This document shows, piece by piece, positions 22,223-30,587 of a DNA stretch of 64,000 bases. Below the pieces are notes generated by a model that saw only the letters and a program-made list of their open reading frames with translations, searched no databases and had not been told where the DNA came from. Every line of letters starts with the position of its first letter. The first letter of the stretch is position 1. The stretch spans positions 1 to 64,000 of the forward strand of contig CADCGZ010000012.1 of NCBI GenBank assembly GCA_902801025.1, written 5' to 3'. This DNA comes from an uncultured bacterium (lineage in GTDB: Bacteria > Verrucomicrobiota > Kiritimatiellia > RFP12 > UBA1067). Made by a program: the position numbers and the translations under genes.

Positions 22223-23047
22223 TTACTTCCTCCTCTTGACGATGACCTTGTTGGACGCCTTGCGCTTCGCGCGGGTCTTGCCGCCCTTGGCGAGCTTGCC
22301 CCACGGGGAACGCGGATTGGAACCGCCGGACGTGCGGCCTTCGCCGCCGCCCATCGGGTGGTCGACAGGGTTCATGGCGACGCCGCGCACCGTCGGGCGG
22401 ATGCCGAGGTAGCGCTTGCGGCCGGCCTTGCCGAGCTTGATCGAGCCCCAGTCCTTGTTGCCGACCGAGCCGACCGTGGCGAGGCAGCGGCCGTTGAAGA
22501 TGCGGACTTCGCCCGAAGGCATCTTGAGCGTCACCCTGCCGCCGTCGCGGGCCATGACCTGGCACGCGTTGCCGGCGCTGCGGGCGACGGAGGCGCCGCG
22601 CCCGGGCACGAGCTCGACAGCGTGGACGAAGAGCCCGAGCGGGATCTGCGAGAGCGGCAGGCAGTTGCCGACGGTCGCCTCGGCCTTGGGGCCGTTCATG
22701 ACCTTCATGCCCGGCTTCAAGCCCTCGGGCGCAAGAATGTAGTTCTTGACGCCGTCGGTGTACTCGATGAGCGCGAGATAGGCGCTGCGCGTGGGATCGT
22801 AGGCGATGTCCTTGACCGTCGCCTCGACGTCGAACTTGTTGCGCTTGAAGTCGACGATGCGCATGCGCTGCTTGGCGCCGCCACCGTGGTGGCGCGTCGT
22901 GATGCGGCCCTGGTTGTTGCGCCCGGCGGTCTTGCGGACCGCCTTGGTGAGGCGCTTCACCGGCCTTTTCTCGGTGATTTCCTCGAACGTGGCGGACTCG
23001 CGGAAGCGCATGCCGCACGAACGGGGTTTGTATTTCTTGAGTGCCAT
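22223..23047 (-). CDS. rplB: 50S ribosomal protein L2
   Basis: A 274-residue L2 with RHHGGGAKQRMRIVDFKR, the peptidyl-transferase-centre loop (VAMNPVDHPMGGGEGRTSGG, containing the critical His) and the usual basic tail. Full length. rplW precedes it by 15 nt. Confidence 0.97.
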   Translation of the reverse strand: MALKKYKPRSCGMRFRESATFEEITEKRPVKRLTKAVRKTAGRNNQGRITTRHHGGGAKQRMRIVDFKRNKFDVEATVKDIAYDPTRSAYLALIEYTDGVKNYILAPEGLKPGMKVMNGPKAEATVGNCLPLSQIPLGLFVHAVELVPGRGASVARSAGNACQVMARDGGRVTLKMPSGEVRIFNGRCLATVGSVGNKDWGSIKLGKAGRKRYLGIRPTVRGVAMNPVDHPMGGGEGRTSGGSNPRSPWGKLAKGGKTRAKRKASNKVIVKRRK

Positions 23048-23062
23048 ATCGTTAAGTCTCCC

Positions 23063-23365
23063 TTACGCGAGCTCGATGCGCTCGCCCTGCTTGACGGTCA
23101 CGATCGCCTTCTTCCAGGTCGGTTCCGTTACCGCGCGGCGGGTGCCGCGGATGTACCTGAGGCCGCCCTTCATGTTGGCGGTCTTGACCGCGAGAACATG
23201 GACGCCGAAGGCCTTCTCGGCCATCGCCGCGATCACGGGCTTGCGGGCGTCGGGCGCGACCTCGAGGAGGTAGCGGTTCTCGGCGGAAAGGCGCGAGCCC
23301 TTCTCGGTGATGAGGACGTTGAGGATCACGCCCTCGGTCTTTTCCTTGAGTTCCTTGATCGTCAT
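23063..23365 (-). CDS. rplW: 50S ribosomal protein L23
   Basis: A 100-residue L23 (VLITEKGSRLSAENRYLLEV and TANMKGGLRYIRGTRR), docking site for trigger factor and SRP at the tunnel exit. The start is MTIKELKEK at 23365, after AGGAGG; the larger open frame upstream is antisense-like noise inside rplD. Confidence 0.96.
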   Translation of the reverse strand: MTIKELKEKTEGVILNVLITEKGSRLSAENRYLLEVAPDARKPVIAAMAEKAFGVHVLAVKTANMKGGLRYIRGTRRAVTEPTWKKAIVTVKQGERIELA

Positions 23366-23375
23366 GACGTCCTCC

Positions 23376-23969
23376 TTACTTGGCGATGCGCGCCATGAGC
23401 GCGTCGAAACCGTCCTTGTCGCAGACGAGCTTGCGGTTCGCGAGAACCGTGTAGACGTCGAGCGCCTGGGCGGTCGAATAGTCGACGGTGGGGATGTTGC
23501 TCGCCGCGAGGACGACGGTGTCGTCGACGTCCTTCTGGACGATGCAGGCGGTGCGGTCGACGCCGAGCTCCTTGAGGAGCTTGACCATGAGCTTCGTCTT
23601 GGGCGCCTCGAACTTGAACTCGTCGAGGACGATGACGTCGCCAGCCACGAGCTTGTCGGAGAACGCACGCGCGAACGCGAGCTTCATCACCTTCTTGTTG
23701 ATCTTCTGCTCGTAGGAGCGCGGATGAGGGCCGTGCGCGACGCCACCGCCACGCCACACAGGCGACTGGCGGAAACCGGCGCGGGCGTTGCCCGTGCCCT
23801 TCTGCTTCCACGGCTTCTTGTTGGAGCCGGCGACCTCGCCCTTGGACTTGGTGGACGCCGTTCCGGCGCGGAGCGCGTTGCGGATGGCGGTGACCGCGTC
23901 CTTGACGGCCTGCTCGCCCTTGTCGAGCGTAAGCTGGGCCTGGTCGAAAGCGACTTCGATCTTCTTCAT
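23376..23969 (-). CDS. rplD: 50S ribosomal protein L4
   Basis: A 197-residue L4 with the conserved loop KPWKQKGTGNARAGFRQSP and WRGGGVAHGPHPRSY. In E. coli L4 represses its own S10 operon; whether it does so here is unknown, but the operon has a long structured leader. Confidence 0.97.
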   Translation of the reverse strand: MKKIEVAFDQAQLTLDKGEQAVKDAVTAIRNALRAGTASTKSKGEVAGSNKKPWKQKGTGNARAGFRQSPVWRGGGVAHGPHPRSYEQKINKKVMKLAFARAFSDKLVAGDVIVLDEFKFEAPKTKLMVKLLKELGVDRTACIVQKDVDDTVVLAASNIPTVDYSTAQALDVYTVLANRKLVCDKDGFDALMARIAK

Positions 23970-23970
23970 A

Positions 23971-24624
23971 TTACTTCGCCCCCTTCTTCACGTTGTTCCT
24001 GAGGGACTTGCGGACGAACACGATGCCGTTGCGGGCACCGGGAATCGAACCCTTGACGAGGAGCGCATTGTCCTCGGGACGGACCGCGACGACCTCGAGG
24101 TTCGTCGTGGTGCGGGTGACCGCGCCCATGTGGCCGGGCATCTTCTTGCCCTTCTCGATCCAGCCGGGGAGGTCGCGCGCGGCGAGACCGCCGGTGCGGC
24201 GCTTGGAGTGGCCGCCGTGGGTCATGTTGCCGCCGGCAAAGCCGTAGCGCTTGATGACGCCCGCGAAGCCCTTGCCCTTGGTGACGCCCGTGACGTCAAC
24301 GTACTTGACGCCTTCGAAATTGCTGACGGTGAGGACGTCTCCGACCTTCACCTCTTCGCCCGCGTCGGGAGCGAACTCCTTGAGGACCTTGAGGCCGCCT
24401 TCCTGGCCGCCGGTCTTCTTGAGATGACCCGCGACCGCCTTGGAGAGGCGCTTGACCTTCTGCTCGCCGAAGCCGAGCTGAGCGGCAACATAGCCGTCCT
24501 TCTCGGTCGTCTTGAGCTGAACGACGGGGCAGGGCCCCACCTCAATGACGGTAACGCAGGTCCTGACGCCATCGGCGTCGTAAACCTGCGTCATTCCAAC
24601 CTTCTTGCCTATCAAACCTTCCAT
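23971..24624 (-). CDS. rplC: 50S ribosomal protein L3
   Basis: A 217-residue L3 (MEGLIGKKVGMTQVYDADG, KGKGFAGVIKRYGFAGG, THGGHSKRRTG, KKMPGHMGAV). Full length. It ends 1 nt before the rplD start. Confidence 0.97.
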   Translation of the reverse strand: MEGLIGKKVGMTQVYDADGVRTCVTVIEVGPCPVVQLKTTEKDGYVAAQLGFGEQKVKRLSKAVAGHLKKTGGQEGGLKVLKEFAPDAGEEVKVGDVLTVSNFEGVKYVDVTGVTKGKGFAGVIKRYGFAGGNMTHGGHSKRRTGGLAARDLPGWIEKGKKMPGHMGAVTRTTTNLEVVAVRPEDNALLVKGSIPGARNGIVFVRKSLRNNVKKGAK

Positions 24625-24636
24625 GTCGACCTCCTA

Positions 24637-24945
24637 TCAGACCTTGATGGTGATGTCGACGCCAGCGGGAAGATTGAGCTTCTTGAGCTCGTCGATCGTC
24701 TGGGCGGTCGGGTTGACGATGTCGAGAAGGCGCTTGTGCGTCCTCATCTCGAACTGGTCCATCGACTTCTTGTCGACGTTCGGCGAGCGGTTCACCGTGA
24801 AGCGCTCGACGCGCGTGGGGAGCGGAATAGGCCCCACAACCTGCGCACCCGTGCCGCGGGCCGTGTCGATGATGCCACCGACGGCCTGGTCAAGCACACG
24901 GTGATCGTATGCCTGGAGGCGGATGCGGACTCTCTGCTGCTGCAT
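24637..24945 (-). CDS. rpsJ: 30S ribosomal protein S10
   Basis: A 102-residue S10 ([50 protein letters not shown]). It is the first gene of the operon; tuf, fusA, rpsG and rpsL do not precede it. A ~340-nt leader lies upstream. Confidence 0.97.
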   Translation of the reverse strand: MQQQRVRIRLQAYDHRVLDQAVGGIIDTARGTGAQVVGPIPLPTRVERFTVNRSPNVDKKSMDQFEMRTHKRLLDIVNPTAQTIDELKKLNLPAGVDITIKV

Positions 24946-25287
24946 TGTCTTTTCCTTTTTCTTCTTTTCTGTTTCGACTCGGGCTCGAACCTTTCTTCTC
25001 GCCTTCGTCCCTTCGTTCCTGTGCCTAGACGGTCGCGACTTCCGCGCGCGCCTTACCGCTTTCGCAGTCTCTCGGCGTCGACGCGTGAGGCCCGTTGGGC
25101 GCCTCGCTCGCGACTGGGTTTCGGCCCAGTTCGTCGCGCCATAACCCGCAGGGGTGACGGCGGACTATCCCCGCAAAAACAAGGCTCGCGACCGCTTTTC
25201 GCGACCGCGAGCTTGGAACTCAACGGTCACGACGCGACGGGATATACTCGCCCGTATCGCGACCCTTCTCTTGCGAGAATTGTGGAT
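24946..25287 (-). promoter_or_regulatory. long structured 5' leader of the rpsJ ribosomal operon
   Basis: No gene is supported in this 382-nt gap (24946-25327). Read on the minus strand it contains several stable hairpins: the attenuator-like stem listed separately, a 7-bp stem around ACTGGGCCGAAACCCAGT, and GAGGC/GCCTC around 25095-25113. Leader length and density of stems fit a ribosomal-protein autoregulatory leader, but no known leader consensus is recognised. Confidence 0.5.
25174..25216 (-). terminator. candidate attenuator hairpin in the rpsJ leader
   Basis: On the minus strand a 7-bp GC stem (GCTCGCG / CGCGAGC), extended by CAAG/CTTG with one bulge and an inner CGC-GAAAA-GCG hairpin, is followed by CCTTGTTTTTGC. 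It lies ~230 nt before the rpsJ ATG and downstream of the predicted promoter, which is where a transcription attenuator would sit. Confidence 0.5.
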
Positions 25288-25296
25288 AGTATATCA
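25288..25296 (-). promoter_or_regulatory. extended -10 promoter of the ribosomal operon
   Basis: The minus strand reads TGATATACT immediately after the T-run of the upstream gene's terminator. The predicted start is near 25281, giving a ~335-nt leader. Confidence 0.45.
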
Positions 25297-25323
25297 AAAA
25301 CCCCTCGCTATGCGCAAGGGGGT
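25296..25323 (-). terminator. Rho-independent terminator of the serine hydrolase gene
   Basis: On the minus strand CCCCT...CGC-ATA-GCG-AGGGG forms a stem with a small bulge, followed by TTTTT. It begins a few nucleotides after the stop at 25328. Its T-run merges into the rpsJ promoter. Confidence 0.7.
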
Positions 25324-25327
25324 ATTT

Positions 25328-26869
25328 TCAATTTTTTGCATCTGTGACAAGCTTTGTCCCGTTCATGGCGAAAAAGTCGCCCGTCGCCTTTCCGTCCGGC
25401 GTGATTTCGAGGCTGATGTGGCCTGGCGTGTTCGTGAAGAATATGTGGAGGTGGAAGACGCCCTTCTCGTCCACGGCGCACGAGGCGGCCGTCCGCTGGC
25501 GACCGATGTACAGGCCAAGCCCTTCGTAGCTTTCGACGTCGAAGCCGATCTCTCCCTGCTTCCATTCGCCGATGCCGACGGGGAGGCGCTGGTCGCCGGC
25601 CGGGAGTTCGAGCTGGCACATGATTCCGTCCGCCGTATGGTCGAAGAGCTGGAAGGACTTGATGCCCCGGCCGTTTTGCTTGAAGCGCTTATGATGCCCG
25701 AGGAAGGCGTCGAGGCCCTTGTCCGTGCCGGCGACCGGCGCGATTGCAAGATTTGCGAGCCGTACGCGCAGCCGTTCGCCAGCCTCGCCCTCAGCGAGCG
25801 GCGCGTCCTTAACCCCAGGAAGAAGATGATTCCAGATGAGAGAAAGTTCCGCCTGCATGTTGCTAAGTCCCGCGTTGACCGAAACAACCATGTCGCACTC
25901 GGGCAGGACGACGGTGAGCTGCCCGGCCGCGCCATCGGCGCGATACGCCCCGTGGTGGCAACGCCAGAACTGGAAGCCGTAGCCCTGCTCCCAGTCGCTA
26001 CCCTCGCCAAGCGCCTTCACGCCGACGTTGCCCCAGCCGCTCCACGTGTGGCGCGCAGTCGCGAGAGCAACCCAACTCGGGGAGAGGATGTATTCTCCGC
26101 CCCACTTGCCCTTCTGGAGATAGAGCTGGCCAAAGCGCGCAATTTCGCGCGTCGTCATGTTCATGCCCCAGCCGCCGCAGGCAATCCCCTGGGGCGAGGT
26201 AGTGGACCAGGCCGACGAGATGCCGATCTTGTCGAACATGCGCTCCTTGAGGAAGTCCATGAGCTTGCGCCCCGTTCGCTTCTCTACGATCGCCGCGAGC
26301 ATGTAGGTCGCGTCGGAATCATAGCGAAAGCCGGTGCCGGGCTTCTTCTCGAAGTCCTTGGAGAGGAACTCCCTGACCCAGTCGCCGCCGTCCCTCAAAA
26401 GATGGTCCTTCTTGCCGACGTTCATCGTGAGTAAGTCGCGCACGCGAAGCTGGCGGAGATTGTCGGACGGATTCGCCGGGAGCTCGTCCGGGAATATGTC
26501 GACTATCCGCTCGTCGAGGTCGATCTTTCCGTCGTCCGCGAGAAAGCCGACTGCGGACGAAGTGAAGCTCTTCGAATGGGAGTAGAGCATGTGGGGCTCG
26601 TTCAGCGTGTCGAAGGGCTTCCAGCTACCCTCGGCTATCGTCTTGCCGTGGCGGACGATGACAAAGCCGTGGATGCGCCCTTCCTTCACGCCGTCGAACG
26701 TCTTTTCGCATGCGTCGATCCAGTTCAGGATCGCCTGCGAGTCGACTCCCTGCGACTCGGGGGTCGCGTACTCCATCTCGGCAACTGCCGAAAACACTGC
26801 AAGCGCGCAGCAAAGCGCCGCCACAATCCCGCAAAAGCGGTTGAAATCGAAAGGTCTTCTGTTTTTCAT
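25328..26869 (-). CDS. beta-lactamase-fold serine hydrolase with signal peptide and C-terminal beta domain
   Basis: A 513-residue protein. The signal segment is FCGIVAALCCALAVFSAVA. The hydrolase core spans residues ~30-350 with SHSK (SxxK nucleophile) near residue 95, YxS/YxN at RYDSDATYM, and a HGAY region near 330. The remaining ~150 residues form an extra beta-rich domain (HHKRFKQNGRGIKSFQLFDH onwards) seen in some class C family hydrolases. Substrate unknown. ATG 26869 is chosen because it directly precedes the basic n-region (MKNRRPFDFNRF) and because the extended -10 lies 7 nt upstream; the open frame reaching 27049 overlaps the next gene and is not used. Confidence 0.85.
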   Translation of the reverse strand: MKNRRPFDFNRFCGIVAALCCALAVFSAVAEMEYATPESQGVDSQAILNWIDACEKTFDGVKEGRIHGFVIVRHGKTIAEGSWKPFDTLNEPHMLYSHSKSFTSSAVGFLADDGKIDLDERIVDIFPDELPANPSDNLRQLRVRDLLTMNVGKKDHLLRDGGDWVREFLSKDFEKKPGTGFRYDSDATYMLAAIVEKRTGRKLMDFLKERMFDKIGISSAWSTTSPQGIACGGWGMNMTTREIARFGQLYLQKGKWGGEYILSPSWVALATARHTWSGWGNVGVKALGEGSDWEQGYGFQFWRCHHGAYRADGAAGQLTVVLPECDMVVSVNAGLSNMQAELSLIWNHLLPGVKDAPLAEGEAGERLRVRLANLAIAPVAGTDKGLDAFLGHHKRFKQNGRGIKSFQLFDHTADGIMCQLELPAGDQRLPVGIGEWKQGEIGFDVESYEGLGLYIGRQRTAASCAVDEKGVFHLHIFFTNTPGHISLEITPDGKATGDFFAMNGTKLVTDAKN

Positions 26870-26876
26870 GGAGCCA

Positions 26877-26885
26877 ATTATACCA
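26877..26885 (-). promoter_or_regulatory. extended -10 promoter, near-leaderless start of the serine hydrolase gene
   Basis: The minus strand reads TGGTATAAT, seven bases, then ATG at 26869. No Shine-Dalgarno site is visible. Confidence 0.55.
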
Positions 26886-26918
26886 CAAACCAGCCGAGTT
26901 GCGGGCAACTTGCGCATT

Positions 26919-29555
26919 CTATCGCGAAGAATTCTCGCCCGTCTTCTTGAGCACGACGTACGCGATCGCGATGTAGGGCGGCCCGTTCGCATTCGCGCCC
27001 ACACCGAGATTCCTGATCTTGAGCTTGTTGTGCCGCTCCATGCAGTCAAACGGAATGCGAAACTTCTTCATGGTGTACTTGCGCGGCACAAAGCCGGAAG
27101 GCCCAGAATAGAACACCTTGCCGTTCACGGAAAGCTCGATGTCGTTCAGCCCCTCGACCTCGTCGTCCATTCCCGCGACGTAAAGCTCGTAGTCGCCGGC
27201 CGGCGGGAAGGGATCGCACTCGAATTTCATCTCGGAGGCGGAAAAGACGGTCTGGGCGCCGCGTATGAACTTGACGAAGCGGTATTCGTCGACGTTGGGG
27301 TGCTTGTAGAAGTCCATCTGCGGGCCGCTCATGTCGGTGGGCAGGTACATCAGGTCGCCCTTCTCCTTGTCGAAAGCCGTCTCCTTCACGGCCTCCGCCC
27401 GCGCCGCGGCAAGATACTGCGCATACTTCGCGAGGAAGTCGGGCGGGTTCTTCGCCGCCGCAAGGACCCGCGCGGCGAATCCGACACCGCGTCCATACGC
27501 GCCGTAGACCTGCACTTCGGGGTTGTAGGCGACGGCCTTCGCCCAGCAGTTGCTCGCCGTCTCGTACGCCTTCCTGAGCTCGTCGAGGTCGTCGTACAGG
27601 ATATCGGCGTTGATGTCGCCGTACTTGTACCTGTCGAACCTCGTAAGGCCCTCGAGGCCCGGCTTCAGGATGGAAAACATGTCCTCGCCGAGAAGGAACG
27701 CAACCCCTCGCTCGACAGAGCGGCGCTTGTCGTAGCCCTTGACGTTCCAGAGGCAGTCGCCGAGCGTCGAGATCTGCACACACTCGTTAGGAGTGTGCGA
27801 ATTCTTGTGGAAGGCGGCGATGTCGTTCTCGAAGAACCCGGGATAGTGCCACCCGTTCCAGTCCGTCTCGTCAACGAGGTACGAAAGGAGGTTGTGCGCG
27901 CCTGTGCCGTTCTGGAAGATCACAGGCCTGTGGCCGGTGAGGTTCGTGAACCACTCGACCTGGCGCTTGCACTTGTTGTAGCCCTTGACCTGCCCGCCGG
28001 TCCAGTAGAGGTCAAGTTCCGGCGGCAGGATGCGCAGGCTCTTCAGGTACTTCTCGCGGTCGTCGGGATAGGCCGCGGAAGAGTCCGGCCCCCAGTAAAA
28101 CGGAGGGCAGTAGACCATCTTGAACTTCGGGTACTTCTCCCTCACGGCGTTATAGAGCGCGAGGACGTGCGGTGCGTCGACATCGGATGCGTTGAGCCCC
28201 TTCGCCGTGTCGTCGGCATGCACTGGATAGCGCATGTCGTCGTTCGGATAGTAGACGTTCGCGCCCATCTGCGCGAAATGGCAGCAGCGCTCGACGTGCA
28301 TCGAAAGGGTCCCTGCCCATGAATATGCCCAGCCGAGCCCCATCGTGTAGTTGGAAATGCCGAAGTAGAGCTCCAGCCCGAACGCGCCGAACTGCCTTGC
28401 GAGCTCCGTGCACTGGAACACGTTGAGCGGCGTGTCGCGGCCGCTGTCGCCCGGATAGTCCTGCAGCACGACGGAGTTCATCTTGCAGAAGATCGTGAAC
28501 TCCAGGCATCCCGACCAGATGCAGCTGCCGAGATAGCCGCGGCGGGCCGTGTCGGGCCAGTCGTCCATCCTGCAGATGCGCACGGCCCTTTCAGTGTCGG
28601 AAAGGCACTGGATGAAGGACACTACGCCCCAGAGAACGCCCTGACCGTCGCGGGCGCGCACGGTCGCCTCCTTCTCGCCTATCTCAAGCGTGTACCCTTC
28701 GCTCCTTTCGACCGGCGCCTTCGCGTCGATGGACAGCGTGACCGAATAGGGGCATCGCCCGCCAATGGCCGCCTTTATGCCGCGAGCCGCGAGTCGGCGC
28801 ACAAGAAAGTCCACTCGTGGATCGTCCCGCTTGACGCCTACGAGCCGGACCGAGACCTCGGAAAGCGGCGCAAAGTCGTCGGTGTATTCGACTCTCTGCG
28901 GCTCGGGGAAGGCCTTTGCGCCCGTCCACCTTGGGAGCTCCGTCGCACACGGAACCGCGCCAGAAAGGAAGTCGTACGACGCTTTCGCGTAGGCGCTCCA
29001 GTCCTCGACGCCGCGCCTGCTTGTGACGAGCTTTCTGTCGACAAGCGTCTTGAGCTGGTCTTTTGCTCCGGACCTGAAGCCCTGCGCAAACAACGCCTCG
29101 GCAATGCGGTATTCGCTCTGCGCGATCTTGAACGCATCCCTGCGACTGCCCGCGAAACACGTCTCGTGCACACGGCGGTAGACCCTCTCCGCCTCTGCGT
29201 ACTTCCCCGAGAACATGAGCGCGTCGCCGTACTCGAAGGCGATCTTCGCGTCGTCCGGCGCGAGGTCCAGCATCTCCTTCAGGACGGCGCAGTACTCGCC
29301 GCTTATAGCGGCAAGTTCCTCCTCTGAAAGGGGCTTTGCGGAATTCTTGTCCGTCGTCCACTTGCGCCGCAGCCACGGCGACCAGCACGACAAGGTCGAG
29401 CACTGGTCGGCCTTGCCGCGCAGGACCTTGAGCTTCTCCCGCCGCGCCTCCGCGCAAGCGGCCTGCTTCGCGGGTTCCGGCGAATCCGCCAGGCACGCGT
29501 CAAGCGCCGCGGCGCACAACAAGAGACATGCCATCACGATTGCTGGCCTCTTCAT
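26919..29555 (-). CDS. GH84-like beta-N-acetylhexosaminidase with N-terminal TPR-like and GH20b-like domains
   Basis: An 878-residue exported protein (MKRPAIVMACLLLCAAALDA). Residues ~60-215 look like short helical TPR-type repeats (KIAFEYGDALMFSGKYAEAE). Residues ~240-340 form a GH20b/GH84 N-terminal alpha-beta domain (VDFLVRRLAARGIKAA..TLEIGEKEATVRARDGQG). Then comes a TIM barrel beginning DWPDTARRGYLGS, with an Asp pair in YYPNDDMRYP near residue 436 that fits the catalytic DD of GH84, and a C-terminal beta domain. The predicted role is release of GlcNAc from glycans such as mucin. The gene follows fmt by 47 nt with a GGAGGGG site. Assignment to GH84 versus a related uncharacterised family is uncertain. 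Confidence 0.75.
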   Translation of the reverse strand: MKRPAIVMACLLLCAAALDACLADSPEPAKQAACAEARREKLKVLRGKADQCSTLSCWSPWLRRKWTTDKNSAKPLSEEELAAISGEYCAVLKEMLDLAPDDAKIAFEYGDALMFSGKYAEAERVYRRVHETCFAGSRRDAFKIAQSEYRIAEALFAQGFRSGAKDQLKTLVDRKLVTSRRGVEDWSAYAKASYDFLSGAVPCATELPRWTGAKAFPEPQRVEYTDDFAPLSEVSVRLVGVKRDDPRVDFLVRRLAARGIKAAIGGRCPYSVTLSIDAKAPVERSEGYTLEIGEKEATVRARDGQGVLWGVVSFIQCLSDTERAVRICRMDDWPDTARRGYLGSCIWSGCLEFTIFCKMNSVVLQDYPGDSGRDTPLNVFQCTELARQFGAFGLELYFGISNYTMGLGWAYSWAGTLSMHVERCCHFAQMGANVYYPNDDMRYPVHADDTAKGLNASDVDAPHVLALYNAVREKYPKFKMVYCPPFYWGPDSSAAYPDDREKYLKSLRILPPELDLYWTGGQVKGYNKCKRQVEWFTNLTGHRPVIFQNGTGAHNLLSYLVDETDWNGWHYPGFFENDIAAFHKNSHTPNECVQISTLGDCLWNVKGYDKRRSVERGVAFLLGEDMFSILKPGLEGLTRFDRYKYGDINADILYDDLDELRKAYETASNCWAKAVAYNPEVQVYGAYGRGVGFAARVLAAAKNPPDFLAKYAQYLAAARAEAVKETAFDKEKGDLMYLPTDMSGPQMDFYKHPNVDEYRFVKFIRGAQTVFSASEMKFECDPFPPAGDYELYVAGMDDEVEGLNDIELSVNGKVFYSGPSGFVPRKYTMKKFRIPFDCMERHNKLKIRNLGVGANANGPPYIAIAYVVLKKTGENSSR

Positions 29556-29602
29556 CTTTCCACCCCTCCTCAGTTGAAAGTCACGGGGATTTCCCCTCTC
29601 CC

Positions 29603-30583
29603 CTACTGCTTGAGAAACACCGTCTCGCCGGGAACGAGCTGGCGACCGCGGCAAAACGCGCCGCCGTCCATGCAAGACGAGCCCTCGGGCTTTACTTCAA
29701 GAAGCTGGAGAGCGGTGTCGTGGCAGCGCACTATCGGGCCCGCCTTGTCGATCTTTACGACAGTGCCGGGAGCAGCGCTTTTCCACGACGGCTCGAGCTT
29801 GGCGACGCGAGCGCGCAAAATGACGACGCGTCCCGTGGTGCCGCGCTTGCGCATGTTCTCGGGGAGAAATGTATAGCAGCAAGGCCAGGGATTGTAGGCG
29901 CGAATCCTGCGCTCAATCTCGATCACCGGCTGGTCCCAGTCGATAAGCCCGTCCGTCTTCTTGAGCTTGCGCGCGTAGGTCGCGGAGCCCTCGTCCTGCT
30001 TGACCTCAGGGGGAAGCGCGTTTGCACCGAGAAGCCGAAGCGCCTTTGCAAGCGTGACGCCACCCGCTATCGCGAGATCGTCCATCAGCTGGCCGCCAGT
30101 CGTGTCGGGGTATATCGGCTCAAAGCTCTGGAGCATGATCGGCCCGTCGTCAAGCCCAACTCCCATCTTCATAACGGTGACGCCCGTCATCCTCTCGCCC
30201 GCCTCGAGGGCTGCAACGACAGGAGCCGCGCCGCGGTACTTTGGGAGAAGCGAGAAATGGCAGTTGACGCAACCAAAGAGAGGCAGGTCAAGAAGCGGCT
30301 TTTTAAGAATCTGGCCGAAGGCGACCACTACGACGACATCTGGCTTCCACGCGCGAATCTTCTCCATTGGCTCTGGGTCGTTGACGCGCTCTGGCTTTAT
30401 GATGTCGCGAAGCCCCATGTCGGCGGCGTATTTCGCGAGGGCGCACGGCGACAAGACCTTGCCGCGGCCCGTAGGGCGGTCTGGCTGGGTTACGACCCCG
30501 ACGACTTCGAACTCCTTTTCGCGCAATAGCGCGTGGAGGCATTCGGCCGACGCCGAGGACGAACCCATGAAGACTACGCGCAC
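29603..30583 (-). CDS. fmt: methionyl-tRNA formyltransferase
   Basis: A 326-residue enzyme that formylates initiator Met-tRNA using 10-formyl-THF. The formyltransferase domain has VVVVVAFGQILKKPLLDLP, the catalytic NCHFSLLPKYRGAAPV (N, H) and GVTVMKMGVGLDDGPIM. The C-terminal tRNA-binding domain starts around residue 210 (IDWDQPVIEIERRIRAYNPWP). It lies 4 nt after infB. The usual partner def is not adjacent. Secure. Confidence 0.95.
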   Translation of the reverse strand: MRVVFMGSSSASAECLHALLREKEFEVVGVVTQPDRPTGRGKVLSPCALAKYAADMGLRDIIKPERVNDPEPMEKIRAWKPDVVVVVAFGQILKKPLLDLPLFGCVNCHFSLLPKYRGAAPVVAALEAGERMTGVTVMKMGVGLDDGPIMLQSFEPIYPDTTGGQLMDDLAIAGGVTLAKALRLLGANALPPEVKQDEGSATYARKLKKTDGLIDWDQPVIEIERRIRAYNPWPCCYTFLPENMRKRGTTGRVVILRARVAKLEPSWKSAAPGTVVKIDKAGPIVRCHDTALQLLEVKPEGSSCMDGGAFCRGRQLVPGETVFLKQ

Positions 30584-30587
30584 GAAA

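Noticed and set aside
24960-25000. tRNA-like T-arm (GGTTCGAGCC) in the rpsJ leader
   Set aside because: No acceptor stem, D-arm or anticodon arm can be placed around it.
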